Shown here: in pieces, positions 17,253 through 26,153 of the stretch
Numbering within the stretch: position 1 is the first letter of the stretch
How the letters are laid out: each line of letters begins with the position of its first letter
Assembly: GCA_023954155.1 (NCBI GenBank)
Contig: JAMLIO010000005.1
Coordinates: 1-64,000, forward strand
Origin: Pseudobdellovibrionaceae bacterium
Lineage (GTDB): Bacteria > Bdellovibrionota > Bdellovibrionia > Bdellovibrionales > UBA1609
Direction of reading: 5' to 3'
DNA: 64,000 nt
Notes under the pieces: generated by a model
Told to the model about the DNA's origin: nothing
Seen by the model: only the letters and a program-made list of their open reading frames with translations
The model's database searches: none
Program-made: the position numbers and the translations under genes

Positions 17253-17828
17253 CTATTTCAAGGGATATCTTAAGATTCCTCGTGGTTCAGAGGCAAATTG
17301 CTCTATGAGTGCTAATCTTTGTTGTATCATTAAAGGATCAAGCCCTTGATCTACCATAGATTGTTCTGCGCGCAGAAGGTCAATGATCATAAAAGGGTTA
17401 TTGGGCGTGACCGTGTTGGTGACAAAATTTTCTGGAGTGGTGGAAGTCATAACAGAGGTGTTTTTAAATAAAAAAGCACAAGTAAATTCGGTTGTGATTT
17501 CGCAGTCGATGGTGTCAATAATGTCTGCGGATGTGGTCCATTGATTGTTGATCTTTTTGAGTGTGAACTCGTTAAAAACTCCTGTCATATCTTGAGGCAG
17601 TCTGACTTCGATCTCATCGGTTCTTAACAGATCTTTGCTGTATTTGATACGTGCGACAAACTGATTTACGGCTTGTAAAGCAGGGTCTTCAGAAGGAATT
17701 TCATAAACGCCTTCTCGGGTCTTTGCACAGGCAAAGGAGTTTAAAGACGATAACGTAAAAACTGTAAGAACGGCGGTAGATATGGCGGCAAACATCAGAG
17801 TGGGAAAAGGCTTTTGCTTTGTGTGCAT
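17253..17828 (-). CDS. Secreted hypothetical protein
   Basis: A 191-aa exported protein with an N-terminal hydrophobic segment (residues 11-34) ending at SFACA. A Cys pair (CEITTEFTC, about 114-122) could form a disulphide. No known domain is evident. AAGGGGTGTCCT precedes the ATG. It lies 21 bases upstream of the small Cys/His-rich gene and may head the copper efflux transcript, but nothing in its sequence shows a metal role. Confidence 0.65.
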   Translation of the reverse strand: MHTKQKPFPTLMFAAISTAVLTVFTLSSLNSFACAKTREGVYEIPSEDPALQAVNQFVARIKYSKDLLRTDEIEVRLPQDMTGVFNEFTLKKINNQWTTSADIIDTIDCEITTEFTCAFLFKNTSVMTSTTPENFVTNTVTPNNPFMIIDLLRAEQSMVDQGLDPLMIQQRLALIEQFASEPRGILRYPLK

Positions 17829-17929
17829 AGGACACCCCTTTTTCTCACTATATCAATATTTTAGGGGCAGATGTCAAAGCTCAAACTCGTAAAAATCAGC
17901 CAGTAAGGCTTAAATTGCAGATCGCGTTT

Positions 17930-19804
17930 CTATAGACGGTAGTATTCTGTGGCACGGCCTTTTCCTAGGCGCTTTAAATATCCTAGGTCGCATAGTTTCT
18001 TTAAGTCCCTTAAGGCCGTCATTTTGGTCACCTTCCAGTGTTTGGCGTAAGTTTCTACGTTCACCGTCGTAGAGTCCTTAAGATTTAAAAATTGAATTTG
18101 TCGCAGATTCAGGTCCATCTCTAAAAGCGGGAGTGTGGGGTCAGATGCTGAGGTGAGAGGTTGAAGTGATGGAGCCGAAGCCGCAGTACGAGTCGGTGCC
18201 AAAGAAGCCGACGAGTGAGACGATGTAGCGGCAGAAGAAGCAGCATGAGGCATCTTCAAAAAAGTAGAAGCGTGAGATTGGGCTAAGGTAGATAGAGTCT
18301 GAGGTGCGGCTTGGATAAACTGGATTTCTACATCAGATAAAAGTTGATAATTTGTGTCGTCGTTGATGATCCAGTGACTCATGGGTTCTAGTGCCACTCT
18401 CAGACGGGTGAGAGCAGTATAAACTAAAGAGTCGTGACGTAAAGGATCGTAATGGTAGCCCCAAACCTTTTCGATCAGATGCTGTTTGTCACAAGGTGAA
18501 GAGAGTTCATGAAGCATACGAATCAGAGTTTTTGAAAGTTTAGTCGTGCTGTGATAAATCTCATCTGAAGAGATGAGCAGAAGTTGTGTGTGATGAATGA
18601 GAATATAATTTTTTTGCTCTGAAAGTTTTAAAGCTTTAAAAAGCAAATGGTAAGCCTTAAGGTCTAAAATCTTATCCAGAGTTTGAGGGCCACAATGGAA
18701 TTGAATTTCGTCCAAAAGATCACCCATAGAGTCTTGTCCATGGATAAAAGTTCCTCTCTGTCCTAAATCCCTTAAGTGACTGCGGGTGTTTTGGTAAGAG
18801 TCAATATTTGTGCGTAAGGATGTGATCTGTTCTGATATGTGTTGGTAGGGCAATTCTAAAAGTTTTAGAATTTTAAATTCCAGTTGCAACAAAGACAGGA
18901 TCAGTTTTTTGTCCACAAAGGGATTAAGATTACTTCTAATGGTATTGATAAAGGCTAAGGCTTCGTGGGGCTGGCCTTTATGCAAGAGCAGTCGGGCTAA
19001 AAATAAATTAGACTCAGCAATCAGACGCAAATTCTGTGAGCTGTAAATAAAATGAAAGTTCTGCGTTAAATAGTTGTGCGCTTTTTTATACTGTCCCAGG
19101 AAAAAATATATTTTTGCCGTTGCAAGGCATAGCCCAATACGAGAAACGGCATCAATATGAGGTGAGTTTTGGGCGTTCAGCAGTACAGAGATATTTTTTA
19201 TAAAATCCACCGAGTGTTCGCATTGAAATTTTAAGAGTGCAAACTCGATGGGCTGACCAAAGGCTTTGAGATGTGGATGAACTTTTGAAACCTGTAAGGC
19301 CTTTTCTAAATGTTTGAAGCCTGCGTTGATTTCACCAAGATGGAACGCATTATAGCCTTGAATTTCTAAATTAAGAATTTCTAAAAATGCAGCCTCCCTG
19401 GGTTCTTTTAAAAGATAAAAGTAAGCCTTCTTGGCTAAGGCTTGGCTCTTTTTATGTTTGGAAAAGAAGTAGGCAAAAAAGCTCAGCCCTTGAAAGACAA
19501 AGTAGGTGTTAAAATTAGTCAGCTGGTGGGTTTTTGAAAGTATAAGGTTGCTTTTAAAAAACTTCTGACTGGCTTTATACTCTGACGTGGATGTGAAACT
19601 TAATCCCATGTGAAAATGGGCTAAGATCTTTTGCTCTAAATCCATTTCATGAACATGGGCCTTATATAAAGTGCGCAGTTTTTCGTGTTCTCCTAAAAAA
19701 AACAAAGCCCCCATTTTATACCCCACAATGCGTGAATCATTGGGAAGGGCCGAGAGCTCTTCAAATTGGGAGTTCAAATACAGTCTTTGGGCCTTCTTAA
19801 GCAT
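17930..19804 (-). CDS. TPR regulator with two winged-helix domains
   Basis: Large cytoplasmic protein (624 aa), probably a transcription regulator. Residues about 1-350 are tandem TPR-like helices (for example FQGLSFFAYFFSKHKKSQALA). A winged helix of OmpR_C type follows at about 400-490: LSKTLIRMLHELSSPCDKQ, then LIEKVWGYHYDPLRHDSLVYT and ALTRLRVALE, closing with a INDDTNYQLL wing. A Ser/Ala/Thr/Pro-rich linker (about 505-565) joins this to a second winged helix at the C-terminus with NVETYAKHWKVTKMTALRDL and a KRLGKGRATEYY wing. Two DNA-binding domains on one TPR protein is unusual. It lies upstream of the copper genes but is separated by 100 bases from the next gene. Its targets are unknown. 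Confidence 0.75.
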   Translation of the reverse strand: MLKKAQRLYLNSQFEELSALPNDSRIVGYKMGALFFLGEHEKLRTLYKAHVHEMDLEQKILAHFHMGLSFTSTSEYKASQKFFKSNLILSKTHQLTNFNTYFVFQGLSFFAYFFSKHKKSQALAKKAYFYLLKEPREAAFLEILNLEIQGYNAFHLGEINAGFKHLEKALQVSKVHPHLKAFGQPIEFALLKFQCEHSVDFIKNISVLLNAQNSPHIDAVSRIGLCLATAKIYFFLGQYKKAHNYLTQNFHFIYSSQNLRLIAESNLFLARLLLHKGQPHEALAFINTIRSNLNPFVDKKLILSLLQLEFKILKLLELPYQHISEQITSLRTNIDSYQNTRSHLRDLGQRGTFIHGQDSMGDLLDEIQFHCGPQTLDKILDLKAYHLLFKALKLSEQKNYILIHHTQLLLISSDEIYHSTTKLSKTLIRMLHELSSPCDKQHLIEKVWGYHYDPLRHDSLVYTALTRLRVALEPMSHWIINDDTNYQLLSDVEIQFIQAAPQTLSTLAQSHASTFLKMPHAASSAATSSHSSASLAPTRTAASAPSLQPLTSASDPTLPLLEMDLNLRQIQFLNLKDSTTVNVETYAKHWKVTKMTALRDLKKLCDLGYLKRLGKGRATEYYRL

Positions 19805-20032
19805 GACCTAAGGCTAACATGGAGCTTTAAAAATCACAACAAATCACCACATTTTTGCTTAAAGGTGTTTGTGGTCAAAGCAGCTAAAGAGAGGGACTCT
19901 AAGAATGTCAGGCAGATGTCGGCTTGGCACTACAATGCGGAGGGAGAAGGACACGTCCATTCCCGCATTTTATGGCCAGCTTTAACTTGTCGCTACGTAA
20001 GGTAAGGCGTTCTAAGTCAGGGGGACCTAAAG

Positions 20033-20839
20033 ATGAGAGTTAAGACAGTAAGGTTTTTAGTATTCAGTCTCATGCTGGTGGGACTTTGTGCCTGTGATTA
20101 TATGGAACTTCAAAACCCTCAAGGAGGACGTCCAGGTGGTGGTGGCAGACCTGATGATCTTAATGCTCAGTGTACACCCTCAGATGAAATGCCAAGTGGA
20201 AACGGAATTCCCGAAGACGCCATCACCTATGAGACGGTGAAGGCGCAAGTCTTTGATGCGCGTTGTGTGTCCTGTCACTCTTCGGGGCGTCCTTCTGGGG
20301 GAGTCAACCTCTCTACTTTTGCCACTGCCAAGGCTCGAGCGTCACAGATTCAGTTTGCCGTAGAGCGTGGGATCATGCCCCCAGGTTCAGCGACACTCAC
20401 AGCAGACGAAAAAAGTATGATCTCGGCATGGGTTGCTCAAGGAGCCCTAGAAGCCAGAGACCTTGCTGCTACTACCACATGTTCTCCTTCTGATAACACT
20501 GGGGGATCTGGAGGAGGAGGTACTGGTGGTGATGGCGGCGGAGGCGAAGTTCCTCCTGTTGTGGAGACCACCTTAACCCAAGTCCCACCAGATGCAGACA
20601 TCAATTACGCGCTGATCAGTCGTCGTATCTTACAACCCAACTGCGTGGGTTGCCATTCCGATGCGGGCAATAACCGTGGAGGTGTAAATTTAGAAACCTA
20701 CTTTAATGTCAGAGAAGAGATCGAGGATGGCCTTAAGGAGATCCAGCGTGGACGTATGCCTCCAAGGCCAAGACCAGCCCTTTCAGACGTGGAAGTGGAA
20801 ACCTTAAGACGATGGGTCAGACTAGGTAAGCCAAGATAG
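20033..20839 (+). CDS. Di-haem c-type cytochrome lipoprotein
   Basis: Lipoprotein of 268 aa with two c-type haem sites. The signal peptide ends in a lipobox at about Cys20 (GLCAC). The two haem-binding motifs CVSCH (about residues 80-84) and CVGCH (about 205-209) sit in two similar domains, each ending with a RMPP or IMPP methionine region that could supply the axial Met (RGIMPPGSATLTADEKSMISAWV and RGRMPPRPRPALSDVEVETLR; quoted in part). A Gly-rich linker (about 155-180) separates them. It is likely an outer-face electron carrier. AGGGGG precedes the ATG. It is followed by an A-rich leader and YceI. Confidence 0.85.
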   Translation: MRVKTVRFLVFSLMLVGLCACDYMELQNPQGGRPGGGGRPDDLNAQCTPSDEMPSGNGIPEDAITYETVKAQVFDARCVSCHSSGRPSGGVNLSTFATAKARASQIQFAVERGIMPPGSATLTADEKSMISAWVAQGALEARDLAATTTCSPSDNTGGSGGGGTGGDGGGGEVPPVVETTLTQVPPDADINYALISRRILQPNCVGCHSDAGNNRGGVNLETYFNVREEIEDGLKEIQRGRMPPRPRPALSDVEVETLRRWVRLGKPR

Positions 20840-21018
20840 GTGGAATGAAAAAAAGAAGATGCGCAGTAAAAAGGTAATTTTAAACTAAAGATAGTAAATT
20901 AAAAATATGGATACAGATACAAAAATCAAATAACAAACGAATTAAAAATATGAATATAAATGACAAAAAAAGATCAGATAAAAAAATGAACAAAAACATG
21001 AATAACAAAGGAGTGTTT

Positions 21019-21576
21019 ATGAGAGCGATATTATTTTTGATGTGTCTATGTGGGATCTTCACATGGGCTCAAGCTAGTGTAATGTCTTTTAACAAAAAAG
21101 AGGGCAAGACTCAGTTTTTGGCTACAGGTAATCCAGGATTTTTAAAGATCAATGGTAAAGGTGAAGGTCCAGAAGGTGAAGTGAAGGTTGAGGGTCATAA
21201 GCTTAATGGCGTACTAAAGGTGAAAGTGGATTCTTTGGTGACGGGTATTGCGCTAAGAGATAAGCATCTTAAAGAGACGTATCTTAAAGCGGCAGAGCAT
21301 CCTTACATTGAACTGCACTTAAAAGATGTCGCCTTACCAGAGGGTGCAGAGATCGGAGTGCAAGACATCAAAGCCCAAAAGGCACAGGCTCTTCTTACAC
21401 TTAACAATGTTACAAAACCTGTCGTTCTTGAATATTCTATTGATAAAAGTAAAAAGATCACAGCAAAATTTGATCTTAAAATTACCGATTTTAAAATTGA
21501 TCTTCCGACTTTCATGAAAGTGACAGTGGCAGACGAAGTTGTGGTCAACGTCGAGAGCAAAATTAAAACTTTATAG
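21019..21576 (+). CDS. YceI-family periplasmic lipid-binding protein
   Basis: Exported protein of 185 aa in the YceI family, a lipocalin-like beta-barrel that binds isoprenoid or other lipids. The ATG at 21019 has AAGGAG five bases upstream and opens a signal peptide ending AQA; the longer frame from 20950 runs through an A-rich leader. Family signs include the FLKINGKGEGPEGEVKV and TGIALRDKHLKETYLK segments (N-terminal barrel), the AEHPYIEL motif, and TKPVVLEYSIDKSKK. It lies three bases before the haem-porin-like gene, so the pair is probably one operon. Some YceI proteins act with cytochromes; that is context only. Confidence 0.9.
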   Translation: MRAILFLMCLCGIFTWAQASVMSFNKKEGKTQFLATGNPGFLKINGKGEGPEGEVKVEGHKLNGVLKVKVDSLVTGIALRDKHLKETYLKAAEHPYIELHLKDVALPEGAEIGVQDIKAQKAQALLTLNNVTKPVVLEYSIDKSKKITAKFDLKITDFKIDLPTFMKVTVADEVVVNVESKIKTL

Positions 21577-21579
21577 TGG

Positions 21580-22671
21580 ATGTTAAAAATTATGATGTGG
21601 AAACTTTTGATATTTACTTTTATATACGGCCCTTTTGCCCATGCTTTTCCAGATATGATTCGTCATGGTTATGCAAGATGCACCACTTGTCATGTGGCTC
21701 CCTCAGGGGGAGGGGCTTTAACTCCTTACGGACGTGCTTTAGCTAAAGAGTTGGTCAGCACTTGGGGGTATGAAGGTGAACAAGAGTGGCATTATGGAGC
21801 ATTATCCGAAGAAAAGACTCCCACATGGTTGCGTGTGGGAGGAGATTATCGTGCGCTACAGTCTCATTATAAAGATGAAATTATGGCTATGGGGCGCTTT
21901 ATTGAAATGCAACAGCAGGTGGAAATCGGCGCACAGACAGACAGATGGGCTTTAAGTGTGCAGGCAGGGGCTGACACTTTACAAGAAGGCTCTAGATGGT
22001 ATTTGCCTGGCTATTATTTGGCGGTGAATTTATGGGAAAAGCTCAATGTGCGTGTGGGTAAATTTATTCCTCGTTTTGGTTTAAGAATGCCCGATCATAT
22101 TTTGTCATCCAGAGCGGGGATAGGATTTGGTATACAGGCCGAACGTCATACAGCAGAAATGATCTATACTGAAGAAAAATTTGACGTGTCCTTGTCCGTC
22201 AGTCAAGGTGAACTTGAAAACGGCAATCCAGCCGATGCGGCATTTGGACAGTTTAATTATTTATTCACAGAGAAGTTACAGCTAGGAGTGTCTTTAGGAC
22301 GACACTTTAAAGCTCAAAACAACACCATGTTGGGTCTTTCAGCGATGGTAGGCTTATCAGAACACATGTATCTGTTGTCAGACAATGTGTTTCAGCGACG
22401 TGATGTTTTTGGTTCATCACAAAATGATTTTTATCATTTCCTTAAATTAGGTTACGAAATTGAAAAGGGTGTGCATGTCTTTATTTTGGAAGATTTAAGA
22501 AAACAAGATTTATCTGCTGATGCCACCACTCAAAACTTTTATGGCTTGGGTTTTACTTTCTTTCCCCGTCCTCATATAGAGATCCAAGGGGTTTGGGCAA
22601 AACAAAACGTTTTAAGCCGCAATGTTAAAAACGCCGACTACGCCTGGCTCTTGATGCATTATTACCTATAA
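21580..22671 (+). CDS. Outer-membrane beta-barrel with N-terminal c-type haem motif
   Basis: A 363-aa exported protein. After a signal peptide ending AHA-F, residues about 28-55 carry CTTCH, a c-type haem site, within an ARCTTCHVAPSGGGALTPYGR segment. The remaining 280 residues look like a transmembrane beta-barrel: alternating amphipathic strands, RVGKFIPRFGLRMPDH, and a final aromatic WLLMHYYL strand typical of outer-membrane insertion. It is unusual to see a haem peptide and a barrel in one chain; it may be an electron conduit. Starts at ATG 21580 directly after YceI; ATG 21592 is an alternative. Confidence 0.72.
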   Translation: MLKIMMWKLLIFTFIYGPFAHAFPDMIRHGYARCTTCHVAPSGGGALTPYGRALAKELVSTWGYEGEQEWHYGALSEEKTPTWLRVGGDYRALQSHYKDEIMAMGRFIEMQQQVEIGAQTDRWALSVQAGADTLQEGSRWYLPGYYLAVNLWEKLNVRVGKFIPRFGLRMPDHILSSRAGIGFGIQAERHTAEMIYTEEKFDVSLSVSQGELENGNPADAAFGQFNYLFTEKLQLGVSLGRHFKAQNNTMLGLSAMVGLSEHMYLLSDNVFQRRDVFGSSQNDFYHFLKLGYEIEKGVHVFILEDLRKQDLSADATTQNFYGLGFTFFPRPHIEIQGVWAKQNVLSRNVKNADYAWLLMHYYL

Positions 22672-22802
22672 TTACGGCATGTGGTGCATTTTGTTGCACC
22701 CGTAGCTTAGAAGTTTCTTAGTTTTTTTGCAATTAGGCCATTATTTGCTTTGGCCCTCTTCTATTTTGTGAATTTAAATTGCCTATCGCCTTTATGAGGA
22801 TT

Positions 22803-22825
22803 AAGTTAGATACCATATCTAACTT
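22803..22825. promoter_or_regulatory. 10-bp inverted repeat upstream of azurin
   Basis: AAGTTAGATA (22803-22812) pairs exactly with TATCTAACTT (22816-22825) across a CCA loop, 126 bases before the azurin start. It is followed by only four T's, so an operator is as likely as a terminator. No known regulator binding site is recognised. Confidence 0.4.
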
Positions 22826-22950
22826 TTGACTGTGGTCTTGGATTTGAAAGCTGAAATGTGATTTCGGGTCAAAGATGTGAGCAGACTCATCAGTAGACGT
22901 CGTCATAATATTTAAAGGTCGTTGTGATCATATTATAAGGAGTAAAGACT

Positions 22951-23385
22951 ATGAAAAATATTAAAAAGATTCAGACTTTGATTCTTTTAGGCGTATTCGC
23001 ATTCAGCAGTAGTGCATTAGCTGCTACGCTAAACATTTCAACAAAAGGTGAACAGCTCTTTTTTGATAAGGCTGAGTTGACAGTCAAAGCAGGTGAAAAG
23101 GTCACTTTAGTGTTCACCAATGCTTCTACTGGCATGCCTCACAACTGGGTTTTAGTAAAACCAGGCACACAAGATAAAGTCGCTAAAGACAGTCTTGCTG
23201 CTGGAGCTGGCAAAGGCTGGTTAGCCACAGGCCCTGATGTTTTAGCTCATACAAAAATGGTAGACGGTAAAAAAAGTGACACTATCACTTTCACAGCCCC
23301 AGCCGCACCAGGCAACTACCCTTACCTTTGCACCTTCCCAGGCCATGCCTCCATCATGAAGGGCATCTTAAAAGTCACAAAATAA
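22951..23385 (+). CDS. Azurin, type-1 copper electron carrier
   Basis: Periplasmic blue copper protein of 144 aa. The signal peptide ends near ALA-A (residue 24). The mature chain has the azurin-type ligand set: MPHNW with His, and PYLCTFPGHASIMKG with Cys, His and Met in the correct order and spacing. It may pass electrons to cytochrome oxidase, nitrite reductase or peroxidase. AAGGAG lies eight bases before the ATG. It lies between the haem proteins and the NO-related genes and is followed by a strong terminator. Confidence 0.93.
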   Translation: MKNIKKIQTLILLGVFAFSSSALAATLNISTKGEQLFFDKAELTVKAGEKVTLVFTNASTGMPHNWVLVKPGTQDKVAKDSLAAGAGKGWLATGPDVLAHTKMVDGKKSDTITFTAPAAPGNYPYLCTFPGHASIMKGILKVTK

Positions 23386-23422
23386 AATTCTAAGTTTGTC
23401 TCACAAATTAGTTTTTTTCATT

Positions 23423-23457
23423 AAAAAATCCTCACCTGAACACTGAGGATTTTTTTT
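23423..23457 (+). terminator. Rho-independent terminator after azurin
   Basis: AAAAAATCCTCA (23423-23434) pairs with TGAGGATTTTTT (23444-23455), nine-base loop, T-run to 23457, starting 38 bases after the azurin stop. Confidence 0.9.
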
Positions 23458-23548
23458 ATTTTTTTAAGTCTACTTAATGTTGTGAGCTTGGACCTAAAGT
23501 TTCCTACCTAGGGGGGGCTAGAACTTAGGGTGTCATTGGTAAAAATAA

Positions 23549-24220
23549 TTATTGAATGACGAAGTGACTTTCTAATTGGTTTTGAGAGATCATTCCTTTG
23601 CCTGTGTATGAAAGATAAATGTTTTGTGGGGCCTGTTTGTCAGGGGTGTTGATCAGCACCCAGCGACGAACACTCTGTCCAGGGGGTAGGACCAGTCGGT
23701 CTTCCAGTGGCCCACTTTTTAAAACACGTTTGACCTTTCTATGAGCATCATCTTCAGCAGAGTAAGCGGCGTCACTCATAATGTCAGAGGTCTCAAGGAA
23801 CGCATCTGATGCTCCCGTGTATCTATTAGATGCAACTTCAGCAAACAAGGCTCCCAGTCCAATAGCGGCAAAGGCTAGGCTTGCGGACTGATACCCTTTG
23901 GTTGAAGTGTTTATGATGGTGTTGGCTCTGAGTTCCACCCAGTTTTCGATATGTTCGGGTTTGGAAATAAGGACGCCGTTGAAATCTGGAGAGAGTTGCA
24001 CGGTGACATTTTCTAATTCCACCCACTCTTTGTTGTTATTAAAAAAATGGAGTTCAACCAGTTTGTGCAAGTCATTAGAAAAGTCTGAATTGATCTGTTT
24101 AGAGATAAAGATTTTCCCGTCAGGAAAGTAAGTGGTGGGGGAGGCTTGAGATGTTTGTGTGCTTTGACAGCCCCCAGTGATCAAAAGACATAGGCTTAAA
24201 TAAGTAAAAATACGCTTCAT
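23549..24220 (-). CDS. Hypothetical lipoprotein
   Basis: A 223-aa predicted lipoprotein: signal peptide with lipobox ITGGC (Cys18). A beta-rich domain follows, then a hydrophobic Ala/Gly helix (about 117-130, ASLAFAAIGLGALFAE), then a charged region and beta C-terminus. I do not recognise a family. It is alone on its strand between azurin and the truncated haemoglobin. Start ATG is preceded by GGAGGACC, an excellent ribosome-binding site. Confidence 0.7.
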   Translation of the reverse strand: MKRIFTYLSLCLLITGGCQSTQTSQASPTTYFPDGKIFISKQINSDFSNDLHKLVELHFFNNNKEWVELENVTVQLSPDFNGVLISKPEHIENWVELRANTIINTSTKGYQSASLAFAAIGLGALFAEVASNRYTGASDAFLETSDIMSDAAYSAEDDAHRKVKRVLKSGPLEDRLVLPPGQSVRRWVLINTPDKQAPQNIYLSYTGKGMISQNQLESHFVIQ

Positions 24221-24424
24221 AGGTCCTCCAAGGTATCAAAGCTGCAACCACAGATAAACGTAAAGGTTTCTAAACTTTAGATATTTTGTAAAAAAGTGAG
24301 GATTTTTTTTCTAGCACCGTTTTATCGCTTTTGAGGATAAAGACAGGTCAGTTTTTTTGAAAAGAGATCCGTCTGTTGGCCCCAGTGTAGTTTGGGGACC
24401 CAAGTGAGTCTCTTTCACAAAGTT

Positions 24425-24862
24425 TTATTCCTGCTCTTTTTTCTGGGCGTTGTGCTGCTGTTTGTACATCTCGTTTTTCATACTTAAAGCCTGTCCCATG
24501 CGTGAAGAGACGTTCTTCCAAAGTTCAGCCTGTTCGGGGTCTAAGTGCTCATCAATGGTGGCGTGGAATAGACCCAGCCATCTTTGCAAAAGCATGTCGT
24601 TAAAGCCTGCAAAAAAATGTTTGAGTACGGGATTGTAATCACTAAAAAGGTAGGGCTTTCCACCAAAACGAATCCACCAAAAATGTGTCAGACGTTCAAT
24701 ATGATGAGGCCAATCGTGCACAGATTGAAAGGGAACTGATAAAATAGGATCTTGTTGTATGCGGGTATAGAAATCGTCGATAACTTGAAAAATTTCAAGA
24801 TGGGTAAAAGCTACACCGTAGACAAGGATTGAGGTTTGCGGTTCTGGCTTTTGAGGGGGCAT
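24425..24862 (-). CDS. Group III truncated haemoglobin
   Basis: Single-domain 2/2-fold haemoglobin, 145 aa. The sequence follows the group III pattern: a FTHLEIFQVIDDFYTRI helix, then SVPF, HDWPHHIERLTHFWW in the E-helix region, and KHFFAGFNDMLLQRWLGLF around the F and G helices, where the His is the likely proximal ligand. Group III proteins are linked to NO and oxygen handling. It is divergent from the NsrR-like regulator, with a palindrome between them, so NO control is likely. GAGGA precedes the ATG. Confidence 0.9.
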   Translation of the reverse strand: MPPQKPEPQTSILVYGVAFTHLEIFQVIDDFYTRIQQDPILSVPFQSVHDWPHHIERLTHFWWIRFGGKPYLFSDYNPVLKHFFAGFNDMLLQRWLGLFHATIDEHLDPEQAELWKNVSSRMGQALSMKNEMYKQQHNAQKKEQE

Positions 24863-24920
24863 AAATCCTCGCTTTTAAGACCTTATTTGAAAGTCTATGG
24901 AATGATTGTAGAGTTTACCA

Positions 24921-24947
24921 TAATGTTGTCTTGCAAATACAACATTA
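24921..24947. promoter_or_regulatory. Probable NsrR/Rrf2 operator
   Basis: TAATGTTGT (24921-24929) and ACAACATTA (24939-24947) form an exact 9-bp inverted repeat with a nine-base spacer, in the gap between the divergent truncated haemoglobin and NsrR-like genes. Half-site size and spacing fit a dimeric repressor such as an Rrf2 protein. The identity of the binding protein is inferred from position. Confidence 0.6.
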
Positions 24948-25071
24948 AATTTAAGTCGTCAATCTTGGCACCAAAAGGTATGTTTTTTTTTGCCAGAATA
25001 GGGACGGGATCGTCTGGCAATTTACATTACGAGAGCGATCTGATAAAGCACACTCAGCTAAGGAGCAGTTA

Positions 25072-25470
25072 ATGCATTTAACAGATCATACGGATTACTC
25101 AATACGTGTTCTTATGTATCTGAACCAAAAAAAGACTTTGGTGACTTTGAATGAACTGGCAGAAAGTTTAAATATTTCTAAAAACAATCTGATTAAAGTT
25201 TCAAACCAGTTGGCTAAAGCCGATTTTATCACAACCGTAAAGGGCCGTTCTGGCGGTTTAATTTTAAATAAAAATATGGGCAAAAGAAATTTAAAAGACA
25301 TTATTGTAGAAACAGAAAAGCGATTTAATATTGCCGTCTGTTTTACTAAGGATACCAAGTGTGATTGTTCTTTTGTTAAGAACTGCAAACTGCAAAGAAC
25401 TTTAAACGAGGCTCTCAATTCTTTTCTGGATTCTTTAGCCAGCAAAACTCTCAATGATCTGACTTCGTAA
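25072..25470 (+). CDS. nsrR: Rrf2-family regulator, NsrR-like
   Basis: Transcription regulator of 132 aa with an Rrf2 winged helix: the recognition part LAESLNISKNNLIKVSNQL and a VKGRSGGLIL wing. It keeps four cysteines after the DNA-binding domain (90, 97, 99, 105) in a C-x6-C-x-C-x5-C pattern, compatible with an NO-sensing [Fe-S] cluster as in NsrR (three Cys in E. coli). It is divergent from truncated haemoglobin across a palindrome. Start ATG has AAGGAG six bases upstream. NO sensing is inferred from family and neighbours; IscR-like function is the alternative. Confidence 0.85.
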   Translation: MHLTDHTDYSIRVLMYLNQKKTLVTLNELAESLNISKNNLIKVSNQLAKADFITTVKGRSGGLILNKNMGKRNLKDIIVETEKRFNIAVCFTKDTKCDCSFVKNCKLQRTLNEALNSFLDSLASKTLNDLTS

Positions 25471-25476
25471 AGACAT

Positions 25477-26049
25477 TTAAAAAGAGCTATTTTTCCTCTT
25501 TGTAAAAACTATCTCTTCTTCTGTCGAAGGACGTTTTAACACTTCGTTGCGATGAGGGTAGCGTCCAAAACGATCAATGATTTTTTTATGAGCAATTTCA
25601 AAATCTAAAACATGTTGCAGACCGAGTTCTTGAAAAAGGATCATCGCTTGTGCGTGAATGACTTTAGATTCGCTGTGCATATAAGGCATAAGTAAAAACC
25701 ATTTTTCTTTTTGGCTCAATTGATCGGCAAGCCCTGTTTCTAAGGCCCTTTGTGTTAAGGCTAGAGCTAAACTGTCGTGCGCAAAGGACTCGGCTTGTCC
25801 ACGAAACAGGTTTCTTGAAAATTGATCCAAAACTAACACCTCAGCCAAAGCCCCCAGAGGATGAGAACGCCAGATTTCAAGTTCACAGTTTTTGGCCATA
25901 GTGTGTAAGCCTAAAAAACGATCTCGGATCTTTGCATCATAGTCGGGGTTTTTGGTAAACCAGTCTTGCTCAGTACTCTCTTCATACCAAAAGCGAATGA
26001 CATCTTTCCATGCTTGCGGAAGTGGAAAAGGCCCTTTGTAGTCTGACAT
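25477..26049 (-). CDS. DUF924 family protein
   Basis: A 190-aa soluble protein of the DUF924 family. Conserved segments are visible: VIRFWYEE, LGALAEVLVLDQFSRNLFRG, MPYMHSES and RFGRYPHRNEVLKRPSTEEE. The fold is TPR-like and function is unknown. It converges with the NsrR-like gene six bases away and uses an ATG preceded by AGGAGACA. No operon partner. Confidence 0.92.
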   Translation of the reverse strand: MSDYKGPFPLPQAWKDVIRFWYEESTEQDWFTKNPDYDAKIRDRFLGLHTMAKNCELEIWRSHPLGALAEVLVLDQFSRNLFRGQAESFAHDSLALALTQRALETGLADQLSQKEKWFLLMPYMHSESKVIHAQAMILFQELGLQHVLDFEIAHKKIIDRFGRYPHRNEVLKRPSTEEEIVFTKRKNSSF

Positions 26050-26153
26050 TGTGTCTCCTTGGTGAGTGGATTTACATCTAAAAACTTTTGGGGAGTTTTA
26101 AGCGTGAAAGCCCCTAGAATCTTTTGGTTTTAACAAATTATAATGAGTTTGCC

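Noticed and set aside
19923-19940. Sigma-54-like -24/-12 promoter before the di-haem lipoprotein gene
   Set aside because: TTGGCAC and TGC are present, but GG and GC are nine bases apart instead of ten.
19766-20005. 79-aa plus-strand ORF overlapping the TPR regulator start
   Set aside because: No ribosome-binding site, no family-like features, and it covers the divergent promoter region.
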